From Paraspadella gotoi (Eukaryota; Chaetognatha), in assembly GCA_051294375.1 (NCBI GenBank), contig CM119267.1, forward strand, positions 23,003,486 to 23,067,485: a DNA stretch of 64,000 bases, written 5' to 3'. The notes below the pieces were generated by a model that did not search any database, was not told the origin of the DNA, and was given only the letters and a program-made list of their open reading frames with translations. Position 1 is the stretch's first letter. The number at the start of each line of letters is the position of its first letter. Shown one piece after another: positions 1 through 12,746 of this stretch. Made by a program: the position numbers and the translations under genes.

Positions 1-1730
1 CCCTCGGATCTCACAAGTACCAAAATAACCTAAAATAATACGGAGGAACGGAGAACGTCGATCGAGAGGAAAGCAGAAAACTGAATGCCATGGAGGCACG
101 AGCAGCGTCCGCGAAGGAGGAAAAGGAGGAGAAGAGGAAGGAATATGGAAAATAGGAGAGGAAGAGGAAGAGACGCGAAGGCGCGATCAGAGAGGAGCGC
201 GAGGAATTCTTGAGAATCATATGCAAACGATAGGGAGAATCGAGGAGGAAATTGAAATAATACCAATAACTTAACATCGTTAATGAAGGTTCGGGAAGCG
301 CCGTGAAAGGTTTTAACCAATAATTACTAATTTTAATCATTCTCTCTTATTAGTATTTCCTTCCACTTTTAAGAGCAGCGTTTTCTGCTTTTTTTTTAAA
401 TAAACCGGTGCGTTTTTCTAGACTGGTCCTACGAAAGTTAATTCATGTATATTGTATAATTATAACTAACAAACTTCTCAATAAAAACTAACGAAGAAAA
501 AACGGAAAAGCGAAGACCCCTTCTTATGTGTCCTTCTTCTTAAAAGAAAGCACTCATTTTCAGGTGGAATTAGTTGGTGTCATCAATTTGAGTCTAAACC
601 GCCAATGATCTCCTTTGTCAAAAAACCCTTCTCGTTCCAGCCAAATGATCGGCTTCTCTAAATCGCATTTCTGCATCGCTTTTGTCTTAAACCTTGGATC
701 GCTTTTCTAAATCACCTTATCTTCTTAAGTTCATTTCTCGCTCTACTTATCGCTTCCTGAACATGTCCTATCTCCCAGGTAAATAATAATCTTTTTAATT
801 TAATCCTACATCGCTCTTCTATTCGCTCTTCCTCCATCTTCCCATCGCCTTTCTTAATCGCTCTTCCATCTCACTCCTCTTCCTCTCTATATGCCAAGAA
901 TCGCTCTTTCAAACTCGATATCCTCTCGGCTTAAAATCAAACCAACCGCCTTACGCTCATTTGCATATAAGGAGTATTTCGAGCTTTGTTTTAACTTCAA
1001 AGGAAAAGCGAAAGAGGAAGAACGGAGATATTTTTTTCCTCCGGTCTCGTAAATTTGAAAACGTTTTAATGGAAGATAGAAAATAGAAACTACGTGGGAT
1101 TTTGGGTGTGCATCGTTAAGTTTCAGAGAAGGAAATAGAAACTGGATAATTCAATTAAGCTAAACTTAATGATTTTTCATAGGAAAACTTAAAATTTATT
1201 TTTTCTTAGCTAGAAATATTTTCCCTAGAATATTGAAACTGCTAAATTGGATAATTTTGTATAATATGAAAAAATCTAGAAATTAACTCTTCAGTTAGAT
1301 TTCACAATTCTTCCTCAAGACTCAAGTATGCTGTAAAGTCGTCCAACCTTACGTACTGCCCCCTGTTTTCAGAAAATAGTAAACTTTTAAACGTGAAAAC
1401 AAAACAACAACGATTTCTATTTCCTCCCTCGTCGAGAGAACGAAGCTTTTCTTTCTAAACGTTACTCTAATAACGACGAGGAAGAGGAAGAGGAAGAGGA
1501 GGAGGAGAAGGCGATTTGAAGAGTTTGGAATGAGAATGAATGGCGACAAGTTGGCATCTGAGTCTCGGCGTTCGAAGACATGAAATGGGTGAAGCTTTTC
1601 GCTTCCTCCTCCTCCTCCTCCTCCTCCTTTCGGCTCCATCTTCGGGTCTGATTTGTGATCGCCATTTCCGGTTCGGGTCAAAGGAACGCTTACGATGCGC
1701 CGACGAAGACGACGACGACGAAGAAAACGA
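1..1730. other. Non-coding stretch with a recurring ATCGCTCTT word
   Basis: AT-rich. ATCGC(T/A)CTT-like words recur about eight times between 640 and 910. A (CTC)n tract at 1604-1628 yields a leucine-run reading frame that resembles a signal peptide only because of the repeat. Confidence 0.5.
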
Positions 1731-3050
1731 CGACGATGCATGAAAGATCGAAAGATAAACAATAATTTATGTTAGTTAAACCATGTATGTCGAGAAATTG
1801 CGTTAGATGTGTTTGATTACTGTTTTATAGAAAAATTATAGAGGTATTCGAATTTTCTTCTTCAAACTGACGTATTACCTGACTAAATGTCATTTCTTTC
1901 CACTTCTTTGCCTTCTGTACTGAACCTTTACCCCCGTTTTATCCCCCGTCCTTTACCCCCTTTCCCCCTCTCTCCTTCCCCACCGGGAATCCACTCAAAA
2001 AATTCCTTTCGACACTTCAACACTCTCAGTCCCACGGGCCCCCGGCCAATCCCCCGGCTCGGACTACCCACTGGTCCTGACCAATACCGGACGCCGCGTG
2101 GATAACCTCTACTCGTCCCAATCACTTTTCTTGGGGAGCGGCTATGAGCTTTTAAAGAGGCCGGATTTGTTGTAATGGAGTCACCTAAAAACAGTAGTTG
2201 CTGATAGTTTTTTTCTTGTTTGGCGCGTTGCATAAAGCTTTTAATGTCTATAATTATAAGTAGTCCGCTTAGAATTTGCAGAATGCTCTGCCTGAAGTAT
2301 AAAGTTGTTGTATATGTATCACAGATAGAGAATATTTGAGTGAATTCGTCAACCGCAAAATTAGGTAGCAATCAATCCTCCAAAATACAATACTGTAAAC
2401 TTTAAATAGTTGAATAAGTTGAGAGGGAGGCGTATATGACAATTGAGTGATTACAGGGAACACATTATTGTCAGTTAAATTGGTAAAAATTAAAGCAACA
2501 AAAGATGACGAATTTTAAAAAAAATACAAGTTCGACCACACAAATGGAAACTAATTTTGAATGAACGAGGGGAAAACTCCTTTCCAAATCTGTTCGCATC
2601 TTTTTTTTTTGCGGGGAGAAAAAAGGAGAAAGAGATAATGGATGATCGGATGTCCACCTGACATTCAGTTTTTCCTCTCTCTCCTCCATCTCTTCCTTTA
2701 GTCTCTCTGCTTGTCCCTGTCTTCCTCCTCTCTCTCTGTCTCTCCTCTCTCTGCTCTCTCTCTCTCTTCTCTCCTCTCTCTCCTTTCTCTTCTTTCATCC
2801 CCCTGCCCTCTCCTCCGGCCGACCCTCAGAGATTCCCCCAAAGTGATGGCATTTAGTGACGTTAAGGTAGCGTCTTGAGCGGCGGCGGCGGCGTTGACAG
2901 CTTCTTGAGCGCGGCCTTGGCGGCAGCTGCAGCGGCGCTGGATCAGCAGACGGTCTCAGATTTTTTTCTCTTCATCTCGAGTCGCAGCTGTTTTTCTCTT
3001 TCCGCTCGTTGACCCCAAGACATTGACTCCGTCTCCCTTACTCCTCCCTC

Positions 3051-3088
<38 letters not shown>

Positions 3089-3161
3089 TAACTTCGTTTC
3101 ATAAAAGAATTTGCGCTTCCTTCCTCTCGTTTTCCGCTTAAAGTCGCCCCTCTTTTTTCTG

Positions 3162-3199
<38 letters not shown>

Positions 3200-3692
3200 T
3201 CTCTCTCTCTCTCTCTCTCTCTGCTCTTCTCTCCTCTCTCTCTCTCTCTCTCTCTCATTCCCCTTTCTCTCCCCCCACAACCCCAACAGAAAAGGGGAAA
3301 AAATATCCGCGTTTGTGACAATCGCGAAAAACCATCGGAAATCACATCATGAATCTTTCTTTGCCTCAACTCAATACAAATCTCAGACAAAGTCGACCGC
3401 CCTTTTCTTTCTTTTTTCTTTCTTACGTCTTTCACAGCAACTGTGCGGCGTCGAAACAGTCACTGTGGCTGTGAAACAGAACTTTTCTTATAACTTTTTT
3501 GTTTGTTTTTTTTTCTCTCAATGCGCGCGGGAATATTTAAAGAGTGACAATCAGAATAACGGTTTAAAAAATTACTTTTTATTCTTGTATTTTTTAATCT
3601 AGTCTAAAAGGGATTTTTAAACAAATAGGGTTTTACAATACTACTCATAGTACTCATTCGTCTGCAACAGCCACGTCCTTAGATTTTTTTTG
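1731..3692 (+). repeat. Contig-end duplicate, left copy
   Basis: From CGACGATGCA to the 25-N gap at 3693. Collinear with 3718-5664, differing mainly by small indels. It contains CT tracts at about 3053-3086 and 3163-3256 and a GCGG-rich block at 2876-2945. No supported gene. Confidence 0.85.
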
Positions 3693-3717
3693 NNNNNNNN
3701 NNNNNNNNNNNNNNNNN

Positions 3718-5013
3718 CGACGATGCATTGAAAGCATGAAACAAAATGTTATGTTTAGTAACCATTATGTCGAGAAATTGCGTGTAGATGTGTTTGATTT
3801 ACTGTTATTAAAAAATTATAGAGGTATCGAATTTTCTTCTTCAAACTGACGTGATACCTGACCTAAATGTCATTTTTTGTCCTTCTTTTGCTTTGTTCCA
3901 ACTTACCCCCGTTTTATCCCGCCGTCCCTTACCCCCTTTCCCCCTCTCTCCTTCCCCACGGGGAATCCACTCAAAAAATCTCCTTTCGACACTTCAAACT
4001 CTCAGTCCCACGCGGGTCGCCCCCGGCCGACACCTCCCCACCCCGCGGGAATGAACCTCAGCGATCTCACCCAATCAATTTGTCCTTGAAAATGACGCGG
4101 CGCTTTTTTGGACCTTTTGATGTCCAACAGTCCTTTTTTCGTTGGGGCGGGGTTGCTCAGTGAGCTTTTAAAAGAGGCCAATAGAAATTATGTTTTCAAA
4201 GGAGTCACGCTTAAAAAATTTCACGAGTAGTTGTTGTAGTAGTATTTTTTTTTACTATGTTTGCCAGATTTGATAAATATGTTTTAATTGTTGTATAATT
4301 TTATTGGCGTTCGCAAACCCTGCGCTTAAAAAGCAGTTATTGTAGATAATCAACAATGAGCAATGTCTAACAAAATTACAATACATATGTAAACTTTAAA
4401 AGTTGAATAAGTTGATGAGGGAGGGTATATGACAATTGTATGATTACAAGGGAACGACGTATTATTGTCAGTAAATTGTAAAATATAAAGAACAAAAGAG
4501 TGAACGAAATTTTAAAAAAAAACAAGTTCGACCCACAAAGATGGAAACTAATTTTGAATAACGATGGAAAACTCCTTTCCAAATCTTTTGATCTTTTTTT
4601 TTTTGCGGGGAGAAAAAAGGAGAAAGAGATAATGGATATCGGATGTCCACATCCTTGCCATTTTCATCTTTTTTGCTCCTCTCTCCTCTCCTCTCCTCTC
4701 TGCTCTACTCTCTCGTCTCTCTCTCTCTCTGCTGCTCTCTCTCCTCTCTCGTCTCTTTCATCCCCCTGCCCTCTCCTCCGGCCGACCCTCAGAGATTCCC
4801 CCAAAGTGATGGCATTTAGTGACGTTAAGGTAGCGTCTTGAGCGCGCGGCGGCGGCGTTGACAGCTTCTTGAGCGCGGCCTTGGCGGGCAGCTGCAGCGG
4901 CGCTGGATCAGCAGACGGTTTCAGATTTTTTTCTCTTCATCTCGAGTCGCAGCTGTTTTTCTCTTTCCGCTCGTTGACCCCAAGACATTGACTCCGTCTC
5001 CCTTACTCCTCTC

Positions 5014-5054
<41 letters not shown>

Positions 5055-5133
5055 TCTCTCTTAACTTCGTTTCATAAAAGCAATTTGCGCTTCCTTCCTC
5101 TCGTTTTCCGCTTAAAATCGCCCCTTTTTTTTG

Positions 5134-5170
<37 letters not shown>

Positions 5171-5198
5171 GTCTCTCTCTCTCTCTCTCTCTCTGCTC

Positions 5199-5229
<31 letters not shown>

Positions 5230-5664
5230 TCCCCTTTCTCTCTCCCCCACAACCCCAACAGAAAAGGGGAAAAGAATATCCCGGTTTGTTCCCGTTTGTG
5301 ACAATCGCGAAAAACCATCGGAAATCGCATCATGAATCTTCTTTGCCTCAACTCATACAAATCTCAGACAAAGTCGACGCCCTTTTCTTTCTTTTTTCTT
5401 TCTTTCGTCTTTCACAGCAACTGTGCGGCGTCGAAACAGTCACTGTGCTGCGAAACAGGACTTTTCTTATAACTTTTTTGTTAGTTTTTTTTTCTCAATG
5501 CGCGGGGAATATTAAGAGTGACAATCAGAATAACGGGTTTAAAAATTACTTTTATTCTTGTATTTTTTAATCTAGTCTAAAGGGATTTTTAAACAAATAG
5601 GGTTTTACAATACTACTCAATAGTACTCATTCGTCTGCAACAGCCACGTCTTAGATTTTTTTTG
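3718..5664 (+). repeat. Contig-end duplicate, right copy
   Basis: Starts at the base after the gap with the same CGACGATGCA and ends where the left copy meets the gap (TTAGATTTTTTTTG). Small scattered indels, not substitutions, separate the copies, as in noisy reads of one locus. Confidence 0.85.
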
Positions 5665-5987
5665 CAAAAACGAAATTGATGCTATTTTTGTTCCCTCTTT
5701 TTCTTTCTCACCCAAAACAAAACAAAAGGCTTTTGGGTGATTTAAGTCGAATATTGGCGAGTTTTTTTTGTTTCTTATCTTATTTTGTTTAGCAGAAAGA
5801 AACAAATAGGAAGATATTGGAAAAGCAGATTCCAGTATTTTTTTTTAGGGGCGGGTTATTTTGGATTTTTTAAAAATATTACTAATATGAGGAATGCTAT
5901 AGACTACTTACTATCATTTTAAATCATATCAATGACAGCTTTTTTAACTTGAAAGATAAACAATGTTATATTATCATCGGTAATATA

Positions 5988-6031
<44 letters not shown>

Positions 6032-6557
6032 CTCGATCGCTCTACTTATCATCCTATCATTCGCCCATTCTCTCTCTCGATTTCGATTAATTTTCCAAAT
6101 TATAATTTTGTCGAAAATTAATTTTTCTACTTGAGACAGATGAGACTCGTTCGTCGGTCGGAAGCGAAAAATAAAAAGATGAATAAATGGACGTGGACGT
6201 CTAATTATTTCTTTGTTTCGCCGCAGCCCCGCCTTTTCATTGACTTACATTTATTGCTTAACGTGTTGCATCGTTTTTTTTAACTTACTGGTAACAATGA
6301 AAGGAGTTTAGATCATCTACCGAATGCCGACAAAAAAATTGTTTAATTTAGTTACAATTCTGTTCCCGATTTGTCACTCTCTTTATCATAATCTAATTTG
6401 CATATTGCAGTAATTTCTAATAATATACAACTTAAAACTAAACGTTTATTTCTTTTAATCATTAATTTAGACTTCTCATTTAAAGGTTATTTTACTGCTC
6501 CTTAAGAGTCTGAATGAAGACTGTGACGATTCACTTTGTCCAGCAGAAGTCGAGGAG
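5665..6557. other. Non-coding stretch
   Basis: AT-rich with one pure (CT)n tract at about 5991-6028. No reading frame, RNA gene or splice-bounded exon that I can support. Confidence 0.6.
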
Positions 6558-6724
6558 GTCCTCAAACTTTGCTGAGTTGCGTCACTTGTGAGTTTAACAT
6601 TTATTACAAACTTAACGCATCCTTGACAAAATTCTTTCGTCCTCAAACTTTGCTGAGTCGTGCACCTTGTTGAGTTTTAACCATTTATTACAGAACTTAA
6701 CGCCATCCTGTGACCAAAATTCTT
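6558..6724 (+). repeat. Tandem duplication, unit about 82 bp, two units
   Basis: Units 6558-6638 and 6639-6724 both run from GTCCTCAAACTTTGCTGAG to AAAATTCTTTC with small differences. Confidence 0.8.
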
Positions 6725-7419
6725 TCTGAGATAATTTAAATGTATATAAAGCTGTAGTCTATATTTATTTAGTTTAAAGGTTAAAACCACAGAACGTGGC
6801 TTTTACTAAAAAATCAGACAAAAGGCTGTTTCCCCCCTTTTTTTTCTATTTCCGCCGTACGGCCCCGCCAGAGCAGGGAAACGGCGCCAGCCGTCGATGC
6901 GCCAGGCTTCACGGTGTTTAAATTCCCGCGCCCCTCGGCCAACTCATGATTAGCGGCTAATTCGAGGCATCATCGCGGAGGAGGAGGAGAAGAGAGAGAG
7001 AGAGGGGAGAGAGAGAGAGAGAGAGAGAGAAATAGACAATCGTAAATCTCTGCCAGGAGATGTTTTGCTTCCTCTTTACCTTTCTGCTTCTTTTTCGTAA
7101 TCGACTTTGCAACTCAGGGTTTTCCTTTTTTTTTTGTTGCTTTTAATAATTATTCAGCATACAAAATTTAAATTAACTTCATTAATAAGCTAGCTTGCCC
7201 TGATTTGGAACACTAGAATTTAAGGCGGCTTCTTCCTCTTTCAAAATAATAGCGATACAAGCAACATATTATTTGCAGTTTTCGTCAATTTTTTACTCTT
7301 CAAAATTTTTTTATCCAGACCCGATTTCAGCCATCCCATCTCTTCCTATTTTCGCTAGTTAAAACTTACCTTAATACTTTCCCGTTTTGTTACTTTTCTT
7401 TTCCGTCAGTTCCATTCCT
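6725..7419 (+). repeat. Second contig-end duplicate, left copy
   Basis: TCTGAGATAAT to GTCAGTTCCATTCCT, ending at the 25-N gap 7420-7444 and matched by 7446-8142. It includes a GC-rich block (6850-6970) that could be a promoter, and a GA tract. Confidence 0.85.
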
Positions 7420-7445
7420 NNNNNNNNNNNNNNNNNNNNNNNNNG

Positions 7446-8142
7446 TCTGAGATAATTAATGTAGGTATAAAGCTGTAGCTATATTTATTTAGTTAAAGTT
7501 AAGAAACACAGAACGTTTGGGCTTTAACTAAAAAATCAACAAAAGCGGCTTTCACCCCCTTATTTTTTTCGTATTTCCGCGATCGGCCCCGCCAGAGCAG
7601 GGAAACGGCGCCAGCCGTCGATGCGCCAGCTTGCCCGGTGTTAAATTCCGCGCCCTCGCCAACTCATTGATTAGCGCTAATTCGACGGCATCATCGCGGT
7701 AGGAGGAGGACAGAGAGGAGAGAGAGAGAGGGAGAGAGAGAGAGAGAGAGAGAGAGAAATTAGACAATCGTAAATCTCTGCCAGGAGATGCTTTGCTTCC
7801 TCTTTACCTTTCTGCTTCTTTTTCGTAATCGACTTTGCAACTCAGGGTTTTCCTTTTTTTTTTGTTGCTTTTAATAATTATTTCAGCATACAAAATTTAA
7901 ATTAACTTCATTAATAAGCTACTTGCCCTGATTTGGAACACTAGAATTTAAGGCGGCTTCTTCCTCTTCAAAATAATAGCGATACACAAACATATTATTT
8001 GCAGTTTTCGTCAATTTTTACTCTACAAATTTTTTATCCAGACCCGATTTCAGCCATCCCATCTCTTCCTATTTTCGCTAGTTAAAACTTACTTTTAATA
8101 CTTTCCCGTTTTTGTTACTTTTCTTTTCGTCAGTTCATTCCT
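7446..8142 (+). repeat. Second contig-end duplicate, right copy
   Basis: Begins TCTGAGATAAT two bases after the gap and repeats 6725-7419 with indels such as ACGGCATCATCGCGG versus AGGCATCATCGCGG. Confidence 0.85.
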
Positions 8143-8813
8143 CCTCTCTTTTCTTTCCTCCTTTTTCTCCCTTCCTTTCCTCTCCTGCCTCCCTTCGACT
8201 CTTCGGCTGCCGCACATTCATTCTCGTTTCTCCATGATGCGAGGTTTCGCCCATGATGGAATGCGCTCCTCGGATCGTCTTCCTCACCTCCCCTCCCCCT
8301 CCTCTTCTCTCATTGCTCATCCTCTTCCTCTCCTCTCATCCTCATCCTCCCCCTCCTCTTCTCTCAATGCTCCTCTTCCTCCTCGAATCATTCTCCTCCT
8401 CTACATCTTCTACCTAGCTCTATATGCCCTCCTCTTCCTCCTCCTCTCATCCTCCTCCCATCCTCTTTCTCTCAATGCTCCTCCTCTCCCTACTCTATCC
8501 TCCTCCTCCCTTCCCTTTCGCATGCTCTGCTCTCCTTCCTCGGATCATCTTCCTCATCATTATTCTCTCTTCCTCTTTCTCTTATTGCTCCTCTTCCTCC
8601 TCTCCTTCATCTCTTCCTCTTCTTCTATGTCGCTTCTCCTATCATCCTCCTTTTTTTCTTTAAGTTTAAGCTGACAAAATATATTGTTTTCCCAGTTGAG
8701 TTGTCGATTCACTTTAGGTTCCCCTTTTTTGCCATTTTGTTTTTGTTTCTTTTTGGTAATTTATTTTTACAAGTACTTTTCACTTTAACAGGGTTGAACA
8801 AAACGATTTTTTA
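8143..8813 (+). repeat. Direct repeat, left copy, pyrimidine-rich tandem block
   Basis: Matches 9894-10569 closely. Mostly (TCCTC)-type units in higher-order repeats of roughly 100 bases (CTCTTCTCTCATTGCTC, CTCTTCTCTCAATGCTC). Any reading frame here is a repeat by-product. Confidence 0.8.
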
Positions 8814-8956
8814 GTCGATCTGCTTATCAGCAGATCCCGACTCTTATAACTTCATTTTTCGGTCCGTGCCGGTCCGCCTCCTCAATATTGTCGGCCAACA
8901 CACTATATCATTCAGAACATCGAATTATGGATAAAATTATGGCAAAAAAAATGATG

Positions 8957-9006
8957 TCCGTCCGTCCGTCTGTCCTTCCGTCCGTCCGTCCGTCCGTCCG
9001 TCCGTC
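8957..9006 (+). repeat. (TCCG)n microsatellite
   Basis: About twelve TCCG units with two interruptions (TCTG, TTCC). Confidence 0.85.
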
Positions 9007-9049
9007 CCCACCTTAGCAAAAAAACTCCAATTTACCGTGATTGGATGGA

Positions 9050-9530
9050 TGGATTGTATTGAAATTTTGTGGGCGGTCAGTCGGCCTGTGGGTAGGAAAC
9101 TGTGTGATTGAGATGGATATGAGTTCGAGGGAATCGTGCCGAGTGGCGAAATTGGTCTTAATGGAAAAAAACAAAAAAATATATTTCACTATTGAACGCC
9201 AATTGCTCATGAGGGATAGGTGCAATTGACTTGAAATTTTGTATGCGTTCGGTAGGAAAGTGTGTGATTGCACTCGGATATGTGAAAGTTCATGGAATCG
9301 TGCGAGATGGAATTGAGTTAAAATGGAAAAACAAGAAGTTCATATGTTACTTGAAGTAGTTTTTGACTTAAATTACTCATAATTCGATGTTGTTTATTTA
9401 AAAATTGGATTAGATAAATCGAAATTATGTTGTGTGTGGGTAGGAAAAGTATGGTGATAAAGGTGGCATAAAATTTTGATTGCGAATTTCGATAGTGAGT
9501 TGCGAAAAGAGTTCAAATTAGAAAACCAAA
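9050..9530 (+). repeat. Degenerate tandem repeat, unit about 170-190 bp, three units
   Basis: GAAATTTTGT...GTAGGAAA.TGTGTGATTG...GAATCGTGC recurs near 9060, 9234 and, more degenerate, 9420. Non-coding. Confidence 0.55.
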
Positions 9531-9610
9531 AGACACATATTATTTGAATTTTTTAAAGTTTCCCTCTCTCTCTCTCTCTGCGTGATTGATTGATTGAATT
9601 GATTAGATTG

Positions 9611-9893
9611 TTGAATGACCAAATATGCCAGATTGACCAAATTCTGCAAGTGTAATCAAGGTTTGGCAAGTGACCACAATGTATGCCGTTGACCAATGTA
9701 GGCTAGTTAATAAAGTTATGCAGTTAACCAAATTATGCCAGGTGACCAAATTATCGTTTGAATGATCAAATTATGTCAGTTGACCCAGAATTATGCAGTT
9801 ACGCCGAATTATGTCAGCGTATGGAGCCAAATTTAGTGTCAGTTAACCAAATTATGTCAGTGACCAAAAGTTATGCAATTGATAAATTAGCAA
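9611..9893 (+). repeat. Degenerate minisatellite, unit about 17-18 bp
   Basis: Repeated variants of TTGACCAAATTATGTCAG, many with single-base indels, about fifteen units. Confidence 0.7.
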
Positions 9894-10569
9894 CCTCTCT
9901 TTTCTTTCCTCCTTTTTCTCCCTTTCCTTTCCTCCCCTGCCTCCCTCGACTCTTCGGCTCCGACATTCATTCTCGTTTTCTTCCATGATGCGAGTTTCGC
10001 CCATGATGTGAATGGCCTCCTCGGATCGTCTTCCTCATCCTCCTCCCCCTCCTCTTCTCTCATTGCTCATCCTCTTCCTCCTCCTCTCATCCTCATCCTC
10101 CCCCTCCTCTTCTCTCAATGCTCCTCTTCCTCCTCGAATCATTCTCCTCCTCTTCATCCTTCTCCTAGCTCTATATGCCTCCTCTTCCTCCTCCTCTCAT
10201 CCTCCTCCCATTCCTCTTCTCTCAATGCTCCTCCTCTCCCTACTCTTCATCCTCCTCCTCCCCTTCCCCTTCTCGCATTGCTCCTCTTCCTCCTCGGATC
10301 ATCTTCCTCATCATTATTCTCCTCTTCCTCTTCTCTTATTGCTCCTCTTCCTCCTCTCCTTCATCTCTTCCTCTTCTTCTATGTCGTTCTCCTCATCATC
10401 CTCCTTTTATTTCTTTAAGTTTAAGCTGACAAAATATATTGTTTTCCAGTTGAGTTGTCGATTCACTTTAGTTCCCCTTTTTTTGCCATTTTGTTTTTTT
10501 GTTTCTTTTTGGTAATTTATTTTTACAAGTACTTTTCACTTAACCAGGGTTGAACAAAACGATTTTTTA
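9894..10569 (+). repeat. Direct repeat, right copy
   Basis: Same block as 8143-8813, ending GAACAAAACGATTTTTTA in both. No gap separates the copies, unlike the other duplicates. Confidence 0.8.
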
Positions 10570-11870
10570 CTATTGGCAGTATCAAGTTATTAAACCTATC
10601 TAAATGTATTGCGCTATCTATATCGTATTCGTATATAACAAGTACATCGCCGACATTTTTTTTACCCTAAAACTGACTCGATTATCAATAAGGACTAATT
10701 AAGAATTAAAAAAATGTGAAAAATACCAAGCAAAGAATATTTTATTCGCTTCGTATCACACTTTAGTGAGGAGAACGAAAAAATAAAAACAAAAGACTTA
10801 TTGTTGTATCAGCGAAAGAATGGGGTTTTACAAGGTCCCTCTCTGCGGTATTCAATTTTCATGGGTCATGCAAAACAGCAAAAGAGGCATGCAAAAAACG
10901 AAAAAAACAATAAACTAATTATCTTTTTTACGTCACCAGCTATGGAACAAAAATTAAAATCATTGAATGTAAATATTTAATTACACACACGTTATGATAT
11001 TTTTTTTTCAAACTAATCCCTCTAGACGATGAAAGTTAAGATTTTTCTCAGTCTAAATCTTTGCTACTATATCTATTTTGTACACATNNNNNNNNNNNNN
11101 NNNNNNNNNNNNNNNNNNNNNNNNNNNNNNNNNNNNNNNNNNNNNNNNNNNNNNNNNNNNNNNNNNNNNNNNNNNNNNNNNNNNNNNNNNNNNNNNNNNN
11201 NNNNNNNNNNNNNNNNNNNNNNNNNNNNNNNNNNNNNNNNNNNNNNNNNNNNNNNNNNNNNNNNNNNNNNNNNNNNNNNNNNNNNNNNNNNNNNNNNNNN
11301 NNNNNNNNNNNNNNNNNNNNNNNNNNNNNNNNNNNNNNNNNNNNNNNNNNNNNNNNNNNNNNNNNNNNNNNNNNNNNNNNNNNNNNNNNNNNNNNNNNNN
11401 NNNNNNNNNNNNNNNNNNNNNNNNNNNNNNNNNNNNNNNNNNNNNNNNNNNNNNNNNNNNNNNNNNNNNNNNNNNNNNNNNNNNNNNNNNNNNNNNNNNN
11501 NNNNNNNNNNNNNNNNNNNNNNNNNNNNNNNNNNNNNNNNNNNNNNNNNNNNNNNNNNNNNNNNNNNNNNNNNNNNNNNNNNNNNNNNNNNNNNNNNNNN
11601 NNNNNNNNNNNNNNNNNNNNNNNNNNNNNNNNNNNNNNNNNNNNNNNNNNNNNNNNNNNNNNNNNNNNNNNNNNNNNNNNNNNNNNNNNNNNNNNNNNNN
11701 NNNNNNNNNNNNNNNNNNNNGTCTATATAAGTAACCAGAAGATTTGTTTTTCGTTAATTACATTAAATTTGGAAAAATTCAAAGTTTATTGTTTTGAGAT
11801 GCCTTGGATGCCAAAAGCCCACACTTTGAAAGAATTCTCTCTCTTCTCCTCTCTCTCTCTCTCTCTCTGT

Positions 11871-11902
<32 letters not shown>

Positions 11903-12746
11903 AGCCGGCTCTTTTCGGTTGAGAGCTTCTTAATAATTAAGAGCCATTCAAGGAACTTTGAATTATTCGAGAGAAAGCATTAGTAGAGAGACGATGGAAA
12001 AGTGGGAAAATTTTATGTGAAGGAAAGGGAAGTGGATAAGGAAGGGAGAAAGACAGGAAGAGCAGACAAAGAGACAGACAGACAAAGAGATGGCAATCAG
12101 ACCGGAGAGACAGATTAAGTTCACAAGAGAGGGAAAGACAGCTTAAACAAATAGATAGAGAGAAAGAGAAGAAAGATGAATGGCAGATCGCCGTAAACAA
12201 TTTCCAACCAATCACGATTCCAATTCTCTACTCCAATTTCCACCAAATGAACCTTCTCTTTTCCCCTACTCGCCACGCCCACCTAAAAGGATGCACAGCG
12301 AGAGACGCTCGTAATGCGTCAACACTTCCGGCGTTTATGACGCAGACGGTCGATTTTGGTCAGAAGGGGGCGGTGGAAAAGATGGAGCGCGGGTGGGAAG
12401 GTGGAAATCGAGGTGGTTTTGTGGGGAACGACGATGTGACCATCTCGATGGGCAAATGTGATTTATGTGAAGATGGTTAACGCGAAAGTGAAAAAGCGTT
12501 TTTGAGAAAATTATGACACAAGTTGAAATGAGGTTAGAATGAATTAAACTAGAGATAAATGTAAATGTTAATGTAGAAAATGTATGAAAATGTATGAAAA
12601 TAAAATCACAGCGAAATTACATTAAAAGGCGGGAGTTTAGTAAAAAATGTTTTGATAAATCTGAGGAGAGAAAGAAATTATTTGAGGAGGGAAATAAAAA
12701 GAGATAAAGTTTAAATGTTAAAACCTCTCATTTTTGTTGTCCTCCT
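10570..12746. other. Non-coding stretch around a gap
   Basis: AT-rich, with CT tracts at about 11837-11902 and a purine-rich block at 12000-12180. No supportable gene; the 633-base gap could hide one. Confidence 0.5.
11088..11720. other. Assembly gap (633 N); other gaps listed
   Basis: N runs in the window: 3693-3717, 7420-7444, 11088-11720, 12747-13052, 13425-13615, 14160-14375, 18724-18733, 26453-26696, 26816-27085, 27531-27662, 30389-31362, 31678-31984, 32555-33212 and 34971-35070. Several are bordered by GA, CT or TCC repeats. Confidence 0.99.

Noticed and set aside
1540-1743. Small plus-strand frame that looks like a secreted protein (leucine-rich start, acidic end)
   Set aside because: The leucine run comes from a (CTC)n tract and the acidic end from a (GAC)n tract; no splice or promoter support.
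2860-2960. GC-rich GCGG block as a coding exon (alanine-rich on the minus strand)
   Set aside because: The two assembly copies disagree in frame and no bounded splice sites were found.
3038-3602. Long frames of alternating Arg-Glu or Ser-Leu
   Set aside because: Direct translation of (GA)n/(CT)n microsatellites; the same pattern occurs at every such tract in the window.
8234-8674. Hydrophobic Leu/Ser-rich frames in the pyrimidine block and its copy at 10008-10515
   Set aside because: Low-complexity repeat; the two copies disagree in frame because of indels.
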